From Paenibacillus sp. MAEPY2 (GTDB lineage Bacteria; Bacillota; Bacilli; Paenibacillales; Paenibacillaceae), in contig NZ_AWUK01000031.1 of the NCBI RefSeq assembly GCF_000499205.1, positions 40,532 through 104,531 of the forward strand: 64,000 nucleotides of DNA, written 5' to 3'. The notes beneath the pieces were generated by a model. That model searched no databases, was not told the origin of the DNA, and worked only from the letters and a program-made list of their open reading frames with translations. The position numbers and the translations under genes were made by a program. This document shows, piece after piece, positions 53,915 to 62,386 of the stretch. Each line of letters opens with the position of its first letter. Position 1 is the stretch's first letter.

Positions 53915-55585
53915 TCAAGATGGAAAATCCTGTTCCTCCTCGATCATAGCATGAGCAAGCAGTGCCATCTCCAGGCAGATTCTTCTCTCCTGATCCATAA
54001 AGTCAGGTCCCATTAATTCTTCTAATTTCTCCAATCTATTGTACAAGGTCTGTCGATGTATGAACAATTGGGCAGCCGCATCCCGCTTGGAACCGAAGTT
54101 TTGTAGAAAGGCATCCAATGTCTCCACCAACCTTAGATGGTGTGTCTGATCATATTCAATCAGAACACCCAGATGGTCATTCACAAAAGGCTGAAGGAAC
54201 GATTGGGGTAATGCTTTTAGCATTTGATATATACCCATGTGTTCGTAAAAATGAATACGTTCCAGCCGATCTATGGATCGCGAAACCTCGATGACCTGAT
54301 ATGCTTCCCGCAGACTGTCCGGCATGCCTGTTAAACGGTTGCGCACCTTGCCAAATCCGGCATGAATCACTACCTGCTTCAGGTTGCGACTCGCAAATCG
54401 CTTCACATCACCAACAATGCTTTCCAACGATTTTACCAGTTGTTTTCGTGTGGATGTCTTGCTCTCCTCCTTGGCACAGCATACATATACCTGATTATTT
54501 TTCAGCATGATGAGGCTGGACAGATTGTTCTTTTTGAGCAAGGAACGCAGCAGCACCAGAATATCCTGATGGTTGGTTTCCATACGCTCACGGCCGATCC
54601 CTTTCAGACGGTGCTCCATCTCAATAACCCCGCCTGCAAACCAATACTGTCCCTTCACAAGCAGACGGAGTCCCATTCGGGTCTGGGCCTGCTCCTCATG
54701 CAGAATGTTACCGTTCATCAGATCCTGGAGCAGCTCATTCTGGTTGCGTACCATCTTCTCCTCCAGAAACTGGGAGCGTAAAGTCAGTGCCGCAGCTGCC
54801 TTCGCTGTATAATCAAGCAATAGCTTGAGATACTCGACGGGTGCTGAAGGATGTACAACCATGCCGACAGCCGAAAAAACCTGACCAAAACATACGACCG
54901 GGTGACACAGTAACACCTGCTCCTCATCCAAATGGAACCATAACTCGGTGTCTGAATCATTAAGATCCAGATGCTCGACCTCCTGCTCATACCATGTGTA
55001 GATCGCTTGCTGCGACTCCGAAGGCAGCTCCGGCACAAAACTGCCCGGTTCCATGGACGAAATATACACCACCGGCTTGGCCGCGTATTCATGCAGAAGG
55101 TTAAGCACAGCCGACATGTCTGTGCTCTGTAATGTTCGCTGCTGAAGCTGACGGGAATAGGTTTCCAGGCTCTTTAGCAGCTGGTGTTGATGATTAATAA
55201 GCAAAGCATGAATATCTTGCGTAATCTCAACGAACCGGACCGGTTGCTCAAACACGATAAGCGGGAATTGATGCCTGTCAGCCAGTTCAATCAATTCTTC
55301 GGGGATGCCATGAATGCTCGTGCCAAACTCCACGCATAGCCCGGCAGCTTCGCTCCGAATTAACTGGAGCAGATATTCTTCACGCCCTTCTTCCGATTGA
55401 AGCCATAGTCCTGTGGATAAAATAAGATCATGAGGACTTACAAATGGAGAGACATTCGTGATCTCCAACACATGGACCCATCCGACCTGACGGGATGTTC
55501 CCTCTATCCCCGCAGCAAGCCGGGCTTTGGCAAAGACGGGGCGAGCCAGAATATCCTTTATCGTAAACACGCGGTCATTTCTCAA
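53915..55585 (-). CDS. adeR: PucR-family transcriptional regulator, AdeR-like
   Basis: 556 residues. N-terminal PucR domain (about 8-125; TIKDILARPVFAKARLAAG), a GGDEF-like middle and a C-terminal helix-turn-helix (SKRDAAAQLFIHRQTLYNRL). TTG start after GAGGGAT. It is divergent from alanine dehydrogenase; in Bacillus subtilis the PucR-type activator AdeR sits beside ald and activates it with alanine, so the same role is inferred. Three GACATTAT-like sites lie between the two genes. Confidence 0.82.
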   Translation of the reverse strand: MRNDRVFTIKDILARPVFAKARLAAGIEGTSRQVGWVHVLEITNVSPFVSPHDLILSTGLWLQSEEGREEYLLQLIRSEAAGLCVEFGTSIHGIPEELIELADRHQFPLIVFEQPVRFVEITQDIHALLINHQHQLLKSLETYSRQLQQRTLQSTDMSAVLNLLHEYAAKPVVYISSMEPGSFVPELPSESQQAIYTWYEQEVEHLDLNDSDTELWFHLDEEQVLLCHPVVCFGQVFSAVGMVVHPSAPVEYLKLLLDYTAKAAAALTLRSQFLEEKMVRNQNELLQDLMNGNILHEEQAQTRMGLRLLVKGQYWFAGGVIEMEHRLKGIGRERMETNHQDILVLLRSLLKKNNLSSLIMLKNNQVYVCCAKEESKTSTRKQLVKSLESIVGDVKRFASRNLKQVVIHAGFGKVRNRLTGMPDSLREAYQVIEVSRSIDRLERIHFYEHMGIYQMLKALPQSFLQPFVNDHLGVLIEYDQTHHLRLVETLDAFLQNFGSKRDAAAQLFIHRQTLYNRLEKLEELMGPDFMDQERRICLEMALLAHAMIEEEQDFPS

Positions 55586-55596
55586 TATCGATCCCT

Positions 55597-55698
55597 CATA
55601 ATGTCATTTTTTCTTACATTATAAGCTATGGATAAATGTCCTGAATAGTCTTTTCTCGACATTATGTTGATACGATTCTTCAAAACATAGACATTAGG
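55597..55698. promoter_or_regulatory. candidate AdeR operators between adeR and ald
   Basis: CATAATGTC (55597-55605) is the inverse of GACATTATG (55658-55666); a third, GACATTAGG, lies at 55690-55698, exactly 32 bases (three helical turns) after the second. Confidence 0.4.
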
Positions 55699-55775
55699 TA
55701 AGGTGCAAATCTGTTATCCAGGTCATAAACTTGTAGTATAAGCTAACAACCATTAAATGGACGAGGTGCATGGCG

Positions 55776-56909
55776 ATGAGAATCGGAATTCCGAAAGAAA
55801 TTAAAAACAATGAAAACCGTATAGCACTGACCCCGGCTGGAGCTGCTGATTTTGTCAGAGCCGGACATCAGGTCATGATTGAACAAGGCGCGGGACTCGG
55901 CAGTGGATTCACGGACAGCGAGTATCAATCGGCCGGAGCGGAGCTTCGGGATACAGCTGCATCCGTATGGTCAGACGCAGATATGATCATCAAGGTAAAA
56001 GAACCCCTTGCCAGCGAATACACCTATTTTCGTCCTGGCTTGATTCTCTTCACTTACCTGCACCTCGCAGCGGAGCCTGCATTGGCGAAGGCACTGATTG
56101 AAAGCCGGGTAACCGCCATTGCATATGAAACACTGGAGGTCAATGGTACGCTGCCTCTTCTCACCCCGATGAGTGAAGTTGCCGGACGTATGTCGGCGCA
56201 AATTGGAGCGCAGCTGCTGGAGAAAACGGAAGGCGGCAAAGGCATTCTGTTATCCGGTGTACCCGGCGTAAGCCGTGGCAAGGTCGTGGTTATTGGTGGC
56301 GGCACGGTGGGTACCAATGCCGCCAAAATCGCGATTGGTCTGGGTGCGGATGTGACCATCCTCGATTTGAATCTGAATCGTCTGCGCCAGCTGGATGATA
56401 TTTTTGGCAATCAGATTCATACGCTGGTATCGAGTCCATCCAATATTGCGGCAGCTGTGGCTGCTGCCGATCTGCTGATCTGTGCGGTGCTGATTCCGGG
56501 CGCCAAAGCGCCAACCCTTGTCAGCGAGCAGATGGTTACCACCATGGCACCCGGTTCGGTCATTGTGGATGTGGCCATTGATCAGGGCGGAATCGTGGAG
56601 ACCATTGATCATATCACGACCCATGATGAACCGACCTACGTGAAGCATGGTGTTGTTCATTACGCGGTAGCGAACATGCCAGGCGCGGTGCCGCGCACGT
56701 CTACGGTGGCGCTGACCAACGCCACCATGCCTTACGCGATGCAGCTGGCGAACCACGGTGCAGCCGCCGCGATTCGCGGCAGTTCGTCCATTCGCAGCGC
56801 GGTAAACGTGCTGAATGGGCATATCACGTATGAGGCGGTTGCCCGGGATCTCGGGCATGCCTACGTTCCCGCAGGACAGGCGCTGGAGAATACCGCCGCG
56901 GTCCAGTAA
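55776..56909 (+). CDS. ald: alanine dehydrogenase
   Basis: 377 residues. It converts alanine to pyruvate and ammonia with NAD. The N-terminus MRIGIPKEIKNNENRIALTP is the family signature, substrate Lys lies in MIIKVKEP, His in YLHLAAEPAL, and the NAD fold is VVIGGGTVGTNAA. The start at 55776 has GAGGTG 7 bases upstream; an ATG two codons earlier is too close to it. Local GC content is higher in the second half than in flanking genes. Ends at a terminator at 56965. Confidence 0.95.
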   Translation: MRIGIPKEIKNNENRIALTPAGAADFVRAGHQVMIEQGAGLGSGFTDSEYQSAGAELRDTAASVWSDADMIIKVKEPLASEYTYFRPGLILFTYLHLAAEPALAKALIESRVTAIAYETLEVNGTLPLLTPMSEVAGRMSAQIGAQLLEKTEGGKGILLSGVPGVSRGKVVVIGGGTVGTNAAKIAIGLGADVTILDLNLNRLRQLDDIFGNQIHTLVSSPSNIAAAVAAADLLICAVLIPGAKAPTLVSEQMVTTMAPGSVIVDVAIDQGGIVETIDHITTHDEPTYVKHGVVHYAVANMPGAVPRTSTVALTNATMPYAMQLANHGAAAAIRGSSSIRSAVNVLNGHITYEAVARDLGHAYVPAGQALENTAAVQ

Positions 56910-56964
56910 TTTGGAAATGATCATTCCACCCGGCGCCTTGTTGCCCGGCCTGTGGAACGAAATA

Positions 56965-57016
56965 GAAGCGCCAGTCGGGCAGATCCTGTCCAGGCTGGCG
57001 CTTCTTGTTTTTTTTC
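56965..57016 (+). terminator. terminator of ald
   Basis: GAAGCGCCAG pairs with CTGGCGCTTC, followed by TTGTTTTTTTT. A smaller hairpin (TTCCAC...GTGGAA) precedes it. Confidence 0.9.
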
Positions 57017-57054
57017 GAAAAGGGATGAGATCTGAGTAGGCTTCGGGTGGCTCG

Positions 57055-57972
57055 CTATACTGCACGTTCACTGCACACCTCGCGGAAGTTACAGTCCCGA
57101 CAGGCGCGGCGCGAAGGCATCGGCGTGAAATAGGAGACGTCTTTGGGACGGTTGTAATACTCATCATCCACACAGGAGTGCATCTCTGCAATATACCGCC
57201 CCACGTTCTCCTCCACCTTTAGGATATCCTCTTCCGTTGCCGTAAACTCTCGGTGTGTCCCGGTTAACAGGTACTCCACCCGCAGCTCAATCTGCTCCAG
57301 CGGTACCCGGTAATGCTCCCTCACATAGGATGCGTACAGCATCAACTGATCCGAGAAGTCATCCTCCTTGCCCGTCTTCCAGTCCACAATGACAATGTTG
57401 CCGTTGCTGCGACGATATAACAAGTCCATCTTCACATACACGCGTGTATCGTGCAGCATCATGGTATCCCATTTCTCAATCTCCAAAATATCCGTACTCG
57501 CACGGGACAGGTCCTCCCACGTGAGCGTCTGATACAGATTGCTGACACAGGCCGAAGCTCGCTCTTTAATCGTGGCAATTCGGTCATTCAATGTGTCGTC
57601 TCCATAATACATCTCGGACAACATTACCCGGTTCTTGGGGTCCAGCCGCCACTGATCCTGATCCATTGATTCCACATAAGCCTGATTCAGCAGCTTGCGC
57701 ATCGTCTGTTCCAGAAAGTGTTCACGAGGTTTATCCTTACCTTCCTCCCTGCTGCGTACCGCCGATTCACACATCCGGTGCGCGAGATCACCGAATACAA
57801 GGTATAGATTACTGAGCTGCTTCAACCGATACAGACGTACCTGCATCTCATCCGCCGACTCTGCCTTCCAGCCGTTATGGGCTCCGTAATAATGATAATA
57901 ATATTTGCGCAGGCACTCATCGAACATACTCGCCCGCGACTGCGAATAAGACCACTGCGGGTATTGTGCCAT
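57055..57972 (-). CDS. PD-(D/E)XK nuclease with Cas4/AddB-like Fe-S cysteines
   Basis: 305 residues. The N-terminal SYSQSRASMFDECLRKYYYHY gives the first Cys and the RecB-type tract; catalytic residues are in IVIVDWKTGKED (D-x-K). Three more Cys near the C-terminus (RRACRDCNFREVC) complete a pattern like the 4Fe-4S cluster of Cas4 and AddB. It is likely a DNA exonuclease for repair. No cas genes or CRISPR array are near, so it is a stand-alone gene. Start at 57972 (MAQYPQW) follows AAAGG. Confidence 0.85.
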   Translation of the reverse strand: MAQYPQWSYSQSRASMFDECLRKYYYHYYGAHNGWKAESADEMQVRLYRLKQLSNLYLVFGDLAHRMCESAVRSREEGKDKPREHFLEQTMRKLLNQAYVESMDQDQWRLDPKNRVMLSEMYYGDDTLNDRIATIKERASACVSNLYQTLTWEDLSRASTDILEIEKWDTMMLHDTRVYVKMDLLYRRSNGNIVIVDWKTGKEDDFSDQLMLYASYVREHYRVPLEQIELRVEYLLTGTHREFTATEEDILKVEENVGRYIAEMHSCVDDEYYNRPKDVSYFTPMPSRRACRDCNFREVCSERAV

Positions 57973-58245
57973 AAGATATTCTGCCTTTCTGTATGCCGGA
58001 TTTCTGCATGTTTCTAGCATCCCTTAATGCTCACAGTATATAGGAAAGGGCAAAAACGCCGCAAGCACCCTTCCGTTATTTTCTTCTAACCGCAACCGTT
58101 TCCGATTCAATGCGTAACGTTTATATAGTAACATCACCAAAAGATGAAATGACAGCGCAGAACGCATACTATACCAAATAGAGTACAGGATTTTGCAATT
58201 AGACAGATGAATTGTACAGGCATATCCTAAAAGGAGGCAACACCC

Positions 58246-58929
58246 ATGAATCGACCGGATTGGTTCCAGGCGGAAGAAGCATTACAACAAATCCAAGTCA
58301 TCGGAAGCGACCGGAATGAGCTCGTGAACATCATAGGCCATGTAGAAGGATTGAATTGCATTGGCACAGGAACGGATGCGGCGGTATTTACGTATGACGG
58401 ATTGCCGCAGTATGCCTTCAAGATGTACTCAGATCATGCCCTGGACAAACTGGAAAATGAAAAACAGGTTTATGAACAGCTCAAAGGCCTGCCTTATTTC
58501 CCTACCTATTATGGCAGCGGCCGGAATATTCTTGTGATCAGTTTTGAAGCGGGAGATACCTTGCTTGAATGTCTGGAAAAGGGAATCCCGGTGCCCGAGC
58601 AGGTCATGCTCGATGTAGACGAAGCGCGTGAAGCCGTACGCAGCCGTGGCCTAAACCCACGAGACATTCACCTGAAAAATGTAATTCTCCAGAATGGACG
58701 TGGGAAAGTCATCGACGTATCGGAGTATATTCAGGACGGCAATGATAATCGCTGGGAGCATCTCGTCTGGGCCTATCACAACATTTATCCACGGATCAAA
58801 GGTACGCCCATATCCCCACGCATGCTGCAAACGATCAAATGGGGATATAATCAACTGGATCAGGCCAATGTCAAAATGGACGACCTCTCCAAAAAGGCTA
58901 ACCGACTATTCTCCAAATTCATGAAATAA
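58246..58929 (+). CDS. small protein-kinase-like protein
   Basis: 227 residues. Kinase-like features: glycine loop IGTGTDAAVFTYDG, a Lys in YAFKMYSDH, Glu in LENEKQVYEQL, catalytic-loop-like RDIHLKNVIL (HRD changed to RDIH) and a DFG-position motif VIDVSEY. Short C-lobe. It resembles the Bacillus YrzF/YbdM-type small kinases; the odd loops leave it open whether it phosphorylates anything. AAAGGAGGC ribosome site. Monocistronic. Confidence 0.75.
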   Translation: MNRPDWFQAEEALQQIQVIGSDRNELVNIIGHVEGLNCIGTGTDAAVFTYDGLPQYAFKMYSDHALDKLENEKQVYEQLKGLPYFPTYYGSGRNILVISFEAGDTLLECLEKGIPVPEQVMLDVDEAREAVRSRGLNPRDIHLKNVILQNGRGKVIDVSEYIQDGNDNRWEHLVWAYHNIYPRIKGTPISPRMLQTIKWGYNQLDQANVKMDDLSKKANRLFSKFMK

Positions 58930-58974
58930 GCATCTTCATAAACAGATCAAGTGTAGTTCTGATATTTATAAAAT

Positions 58975-59017
58975 AAATCCGGATCACCGCCAGAAATGCG
59001 CGAGTATCCGGATTTTT
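58975..59017. terminator. bidirectional terminator
   Basis: AAATCCGGAT with ATCCGGATTT, Ts on the right and an A-rich tract on the left, between the kinase-like gene and the convergent AraC regulator. Confidence 0.88.
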
Positions 59018-59053
59018 GTATGTTCGATGTTGACGATTTTGACGCTAGGACCA

Positions 59054-59941
59054 TTATTTCAACCGCCCCTGGGAGGGGGTCATCCCTTTATATTGTTTAT
59101 ACAGCTTTGTAAAATAGTTGGCGTTCTCACAGCCAACCTGAGCAGCGATCTCGGTAATGGTCATACTGCTCTCCTGCAGCAGCTGTTCGGCTTTTGTCAT
59201 TCGACACCCGTTCACATATTCCACGAAGGTGCGTCCGGTCAGTTTTTTAAACATTTTGCAAAAATGATACGTGTTCAACCCCACCTGGCCCGCTGCCTCG
59301 GTAACAGACATTTTTCCTGTTGGCTCCGCTTCAATCTGCTCAATCAAATGTTTGAATCGCTCCCGATTGGGAAAATAGGATTGGGCTGTTTTATCAGAAA
59401 GTTGATGTGGCATAAAGGTTCGCGCAAGCAGGGTGAACAAAGCATGCAGCTTGGACTTCACAATCAGTTGGTAGGCTGGCGGCTGTGACGCCATCTCCTC
59501 AATAGCTTCATCCAACAGGGAATAATAGCCCTGACAGGCTACGTCATGCTCCGCTGGTTTTACCGGGAACCTTACCTTTCCCTCCAGATATGGCGCAACA
59601 TATTTCAAGTGAACGGGATCATGGGTAAAATCATGAAATAATGCACTGTTGAGCACGACTGAATCATAGTTGATATCCCCTTCCTCCAGTGCATACCCGA
59701 CATGCAGTGCCCCTCCAGGAATGATAATAACCTCACCTGCTTGAGCGACATAGGGCCTGCTGTCGATATGAAATAAAGCACTTCCCTTTCGCATAAAAAT
59801 CAGTTCAAAGTGTTCATGCCAGTGCAAATATAGAATGCATTCTTCCATTTTCATCCCCTGACAACGATTCTGGAACAGCTGAAATGGATGAGATTTATGG
59901 TCAATGCGGGTATTTTCATGAAGCGCTTTCAGATCCAGCAT
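59054..59941 (-). CDS. AraC-family transcriptional regulator with cupin sensor
   Basis: 295 residues. N-terminal cupin (LYLHWHEHFELIFMRKG, VIIIPGGALHVGYA) binds a small ligand, and the C-terminal double helix-turn-helix (SVTEAAGQVGLNTYHFCKMF; TITEIAAQVGCENANYFTKL) binds DNA. The start MLDLKALHEN at 59941 follows GGGGGAG. It is divergent from the epimerase and Gfo/Idh/MocA dehydrogenase genes, which it probably activates. Confidence 0.92.
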   Translation of the reverse strand: MLDLKALHENTRIDHKSHPFQLFQNRCQGMKMEECILYLHWHEHFELIFMRKGSALFHIDSRPYVAQAGEVIIIPGGALHVGYALEEGDINYDSVVLNSALFHDFTHDPVHLKYVAPYLEGKVRFPVKPAEHDVACQGYYSLLDEAIEEMASQPPAYQLIVKSKLHALFTLLARTFMPHQLSDKTAQSYFPNRERFKHLIEQIEAEPTGKMSVTEAAGQVGLNTYHFCKMFKKLTGRTFVEYVNGCRMTKAEQLLQESSMTITEIAAQVGCENANYFTKLYKQYKGMTPSQGRLK

Positions 59942-60071
59942 ACATTCTCCCCCTTCCCCCACAAGATCAGACTAATATTGCACAAGATTGTATAGAGCCA
60001 TCCGGCAGACGCCCGGCTATAATGAGTGTGTCACGAAGTACTATAAGCCAATATTGGAGTGAAATACAACC

Positions 60072-60959
60072 ATGAATAATCCGTTACGCATAGGCACCCT
60101 CGTAGGTGGCCACGACGCAGTTCGCGTCATTCCACAGATCATGAAACACGGCTTCGAATCCTTCAATCTGACCTTCTGGCAAACGACGGGTGATCTGGAC
60201 CTCGCCGAAACAGCGAAACGTGTCCGTGAAATCGTCGACGAACAGGGAATTATCATCTCTGCAGTAAGTGTATTTGGCAATCCGCTTACTGGAACCGGGG
60301 ATAACGCCGACACACTTGCCAGCTGGGAACGGGCTATTGACCATGCCCAGCTCTTCGGAGCGGACATCGTCTCCGGGTTCACTGGACGACTCACCGATCA
60401 GCCGATTGACCAATCGATTCCACGGTTCAAGGAAGTGTTTGGAGAACTGGCACGCCGGGCAGCGGACCGGGGTGTGCGCATTGCTTTTGAAAACTGTGAT
60501 ATGGGTGGTACATGGCAGACGGGCGACTGGAACATTGCACATAATCCAACCGCTTGGGAGATGATGTTCGATGCGGTACCCGCTGAAAACATCGGATTGG
60601 AATGGGAGCCATGCCATCAAATGTCCAGCCTGATTGACCCTATTCCGCAGCTGCGTAAGTGGGCGCCTAAAGTGGTCCATGTGCATGGTAAAGATGCCAC
60701 CATCGCCTGGGACATCGTCAAAGAATATGGCGTTCACGGCCCACGTGAATTTGTCTGGCACCGTACGCCCGGCTTCGGCGATACCAACTGGTCTGACATC
60801 ATTACGATTTTGCGACAAAACGGGTATCAGGGAACAATCGATATTGAAGGCTGGCATGATCCTGTCTACAAAGACGAACTCGAAATGACCGGACAGGTAC
60901 ACGCACTAAGGTATTTAAAACAATGTCGTGGTGGGGATTTTGTGCCAAATCCGGTATAG
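60072..60959 (+). CDS. sugar phosphate isomerase/epimerase (AP-endonuclease-2-like TIM barrel)
   Basis: 295 residues. Xylose-isomerase-like barrel with metal-binding residues spread in VRIAFENCDMGG (Glu), IGLEWEPCHQ (Glu/His), VVHVHGKDA (His) and GTIDIEGWHDP (Glu). Such enzymes interconvert keto- and aldo-sugars or inositol derivatives. It precedes a Gfo/Idh/MocA dehydrogenase by 76 bases, a pairing typical of inositol or sugar-acid breakdown. Substrate not determined. Confidence 0.88.
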   Translation: MNNPLRIGTLVGGHDAVRVIPQIMKHGFESFNLTFWQTTGDLDLAETAKRVREIVDEQGIIISAVSVFGNPLTGTGDNADTLASWERAIDHAQLFGADIVSGFTGRLTDQPIDQSIPRFKEVFGELARRAADRGVRIAFENCDMGGTWQTGDWNIAHNPTAWEMMFDAVPAENIGLEWEPCHQMSSLIDPIPQLRKWAPKVVHVHGKDATIAWDIVKEYGVHGPREFVWHRTPGFGDTNWSDIITILRQNGYQGTIDIEGWHDPVYKDELEMTGQVHALRYLKQCRGGDFVPNPV

Positions 60960-61035
60960 AAACGACAATTAACTTCGTCTTACATGATATCTATTGCAAG
61001 AACATAGAAAATGAAAAGCATAAGGAGATGATAGG

Positions 61036-62091
61036 ATGAGTCATCCTTATCGGGTAGTTGTGGCAGGCTGTGGGGCCATGTCTAACACCTGGGTTGACTA
61101 CGCCATGCAAAGGCCGGACACGGAAATTGTAGGGCTTGTTGATCTGTATGAACAGACTGCTGTCGCACTCGCTGCACGACACGGCCTTTCCTGTCCCACG
61201 TTTACGGATATCAGCGAGGCCATTCGAGCAACCGATGCCAACATCGTATTTGATGTCACCATTCCAGCGAGCCATCACGATATTGCTATGACGGCGTTAC
61301 AACAAGGATGTCATGTGTTTGGCGAAAAACCTCTGGCGGAATCCTTCTCTGACTGTGAAGACATTGTTCAGACTGCACGCCGTACAGGTAACATTCAGGC
61401 AGTGATGCAAAATCGCCGTTTCGATCCGCGCATTCGCGCCTATCGGCAGTTGATTTCCGATGGAACGATTGGTCAGGTCGGTTTTGCAGGGGCAGACTTC
61501 TTCCTTGGACCGCATTTTGGAGGCTTTCGCGATCTAATGGATAGTCCACTGCTGCTGGATATGGCGATTCACACCTTCGACCAGGCACGATATATTCTCG
61601 GTGCGAATCCGGTCTCGGTCTACTGCCACGAATTCAATCCTCCAGGGTCGTGGTATAAAGGAAATGCGATGGCTTTGTGCATCTTTGAAATGTCGGATGG
61701 CTCCGTGTTTAACTATCGTGGGTCCTGGTGTGCAGAAGGTGTGCCTACTTCATGGGAAGCATCCTGGCGCGTAACCGGAGAAAAAGGAACCGCCATATGG
61801 GATGGACATGATGACATTTATGCTGAAGTTGTCTCGGCGCAGCATCTGGATGCGGAAGGCAAGCCATCCTTTTTCCAACCGTGTGAGCGGATCGAAGGGC
61901 AACAGCCTGTCATGGAAAAAACAGGACATCACGGGTGCCTCGAAGACATGTTCGCAGCGCTGGAGTCCGGGCAACGGCCTGAGACCGATTGCAGTGATAA
62001 CCAGTTCAGCATGGCCATGGTCCTTGCGTCCCTCGAAAGTGCCCGCACAGGTCAAAAGGTGTTCATTGCTGATTTGATGAAGACTGTATAG
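61036..62091 (+). CDS. Gfo/Idh/MocA family oxidoreductase
   Basis: 351 residues. NAD(P)-binding fold VVVAGCGAMSNTWVDYA, the family motif GEKPLAESFSDCEDI with catalytic Lys, and the C-terminal barrel with LLLDMAIHTFDQARYILG containing the active His. Likely oxidises a sugar or polyol in the pathway shared with the upstream epimerase. Ribosome site TAAGGAG. Confidence 0.92.
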   Translation: MSHPYRVVVAGCGAMSNTWVDYAMQRPDTEIVGLVDLYEQTAVALAARHGLSCPTFTDISEAIRATDANIVFDVTIPASHHDIAMTALQQGCHVFGEKPLAESFSDCEDIVQTARRTGNIQAVMQNRRFDPRIRAYRQLISDGTIGQVGFAGADFFLGPHFGGFRDLMDSPLLLDMAIHTFDQARYILGANPVSVYCHEFNPPGSWYKGNAMALCIFEMSDGSVFNYRGSWCAEGVPTSWEASWRVTGEKGTAIWDGHDDIYAEVVSAQHLDAEGKPSFFQPCERIEGQQPVMEKTGHHGCLEDMFAALESGQRPETDCSDNQFSMAMVLASLESARTGQKVFIADLMKTV

Positions 62092-62114
62092 TGTTAAGTT
62101 CTTTATAACTAACC

Positions 62115-62152
62115 AAGCCCAAACTGCGAATCTTTTGCAGTTTGGGCTTTTT
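62115..62152 (+). terminator. terminator of epimerase-dehydrogenase operon
   Basis: AAGCCCAAACTGC with GCAGTTTGGGCTT, followed by TTTTTG. Confidence 0.95.
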
Positions 62153-62235
62153 GTCTGTTTACTCTTTTATTCTAGAAATGATGTCGACAAAAAAATTGTC
62201 ATGCCATTAGCAAAAGCAGTGCAGGGGACGAAATC

Positions 62236-62337
62236 GATTCTGAAGAAGCAGCGCGTTCGCCTTTATCACCGGATTTCGACTTTGCAAAAGGCGATCAGGA
62301 AATCCGGGGATAACAGCGATCGAAAGAACGATTCGTA
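62236..62337. repeat. dispersed hairpin repeat, copy 2
   Basis: TCGCCTTTATCACCGGATTTC and GAAATCCGGGGATAACAGCG arms as at 13922-14035; the outer ends (GATTC.../...AACGATTC) differ, and the loop differs in sequence (TTTGCAAAAGGCGATC). Confidence 0.75.
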
Positions 62338-62386
62338 ACCGGAACGGTTGCCTTGCAGGCAGTTATTTTTTTGAAATTACATCATT

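Noticed and set aside
57055..57972. Cas4 as part of a CRISPR system
   Set aside because: No repeat array or other cas gene in the window.
59912..59925. cre-like TGAAAGCGCTTCA near the start of the AraC regulator
   Set aside because: One base short of the consensus and inside coding sequence; the match on the 3' half is poor.
62135..62338. 67-codon frame after the Gfo/Idh/MocA gene
   Set aside because: It lies across a terminator and the dispersed repeat and has no ribosome site.
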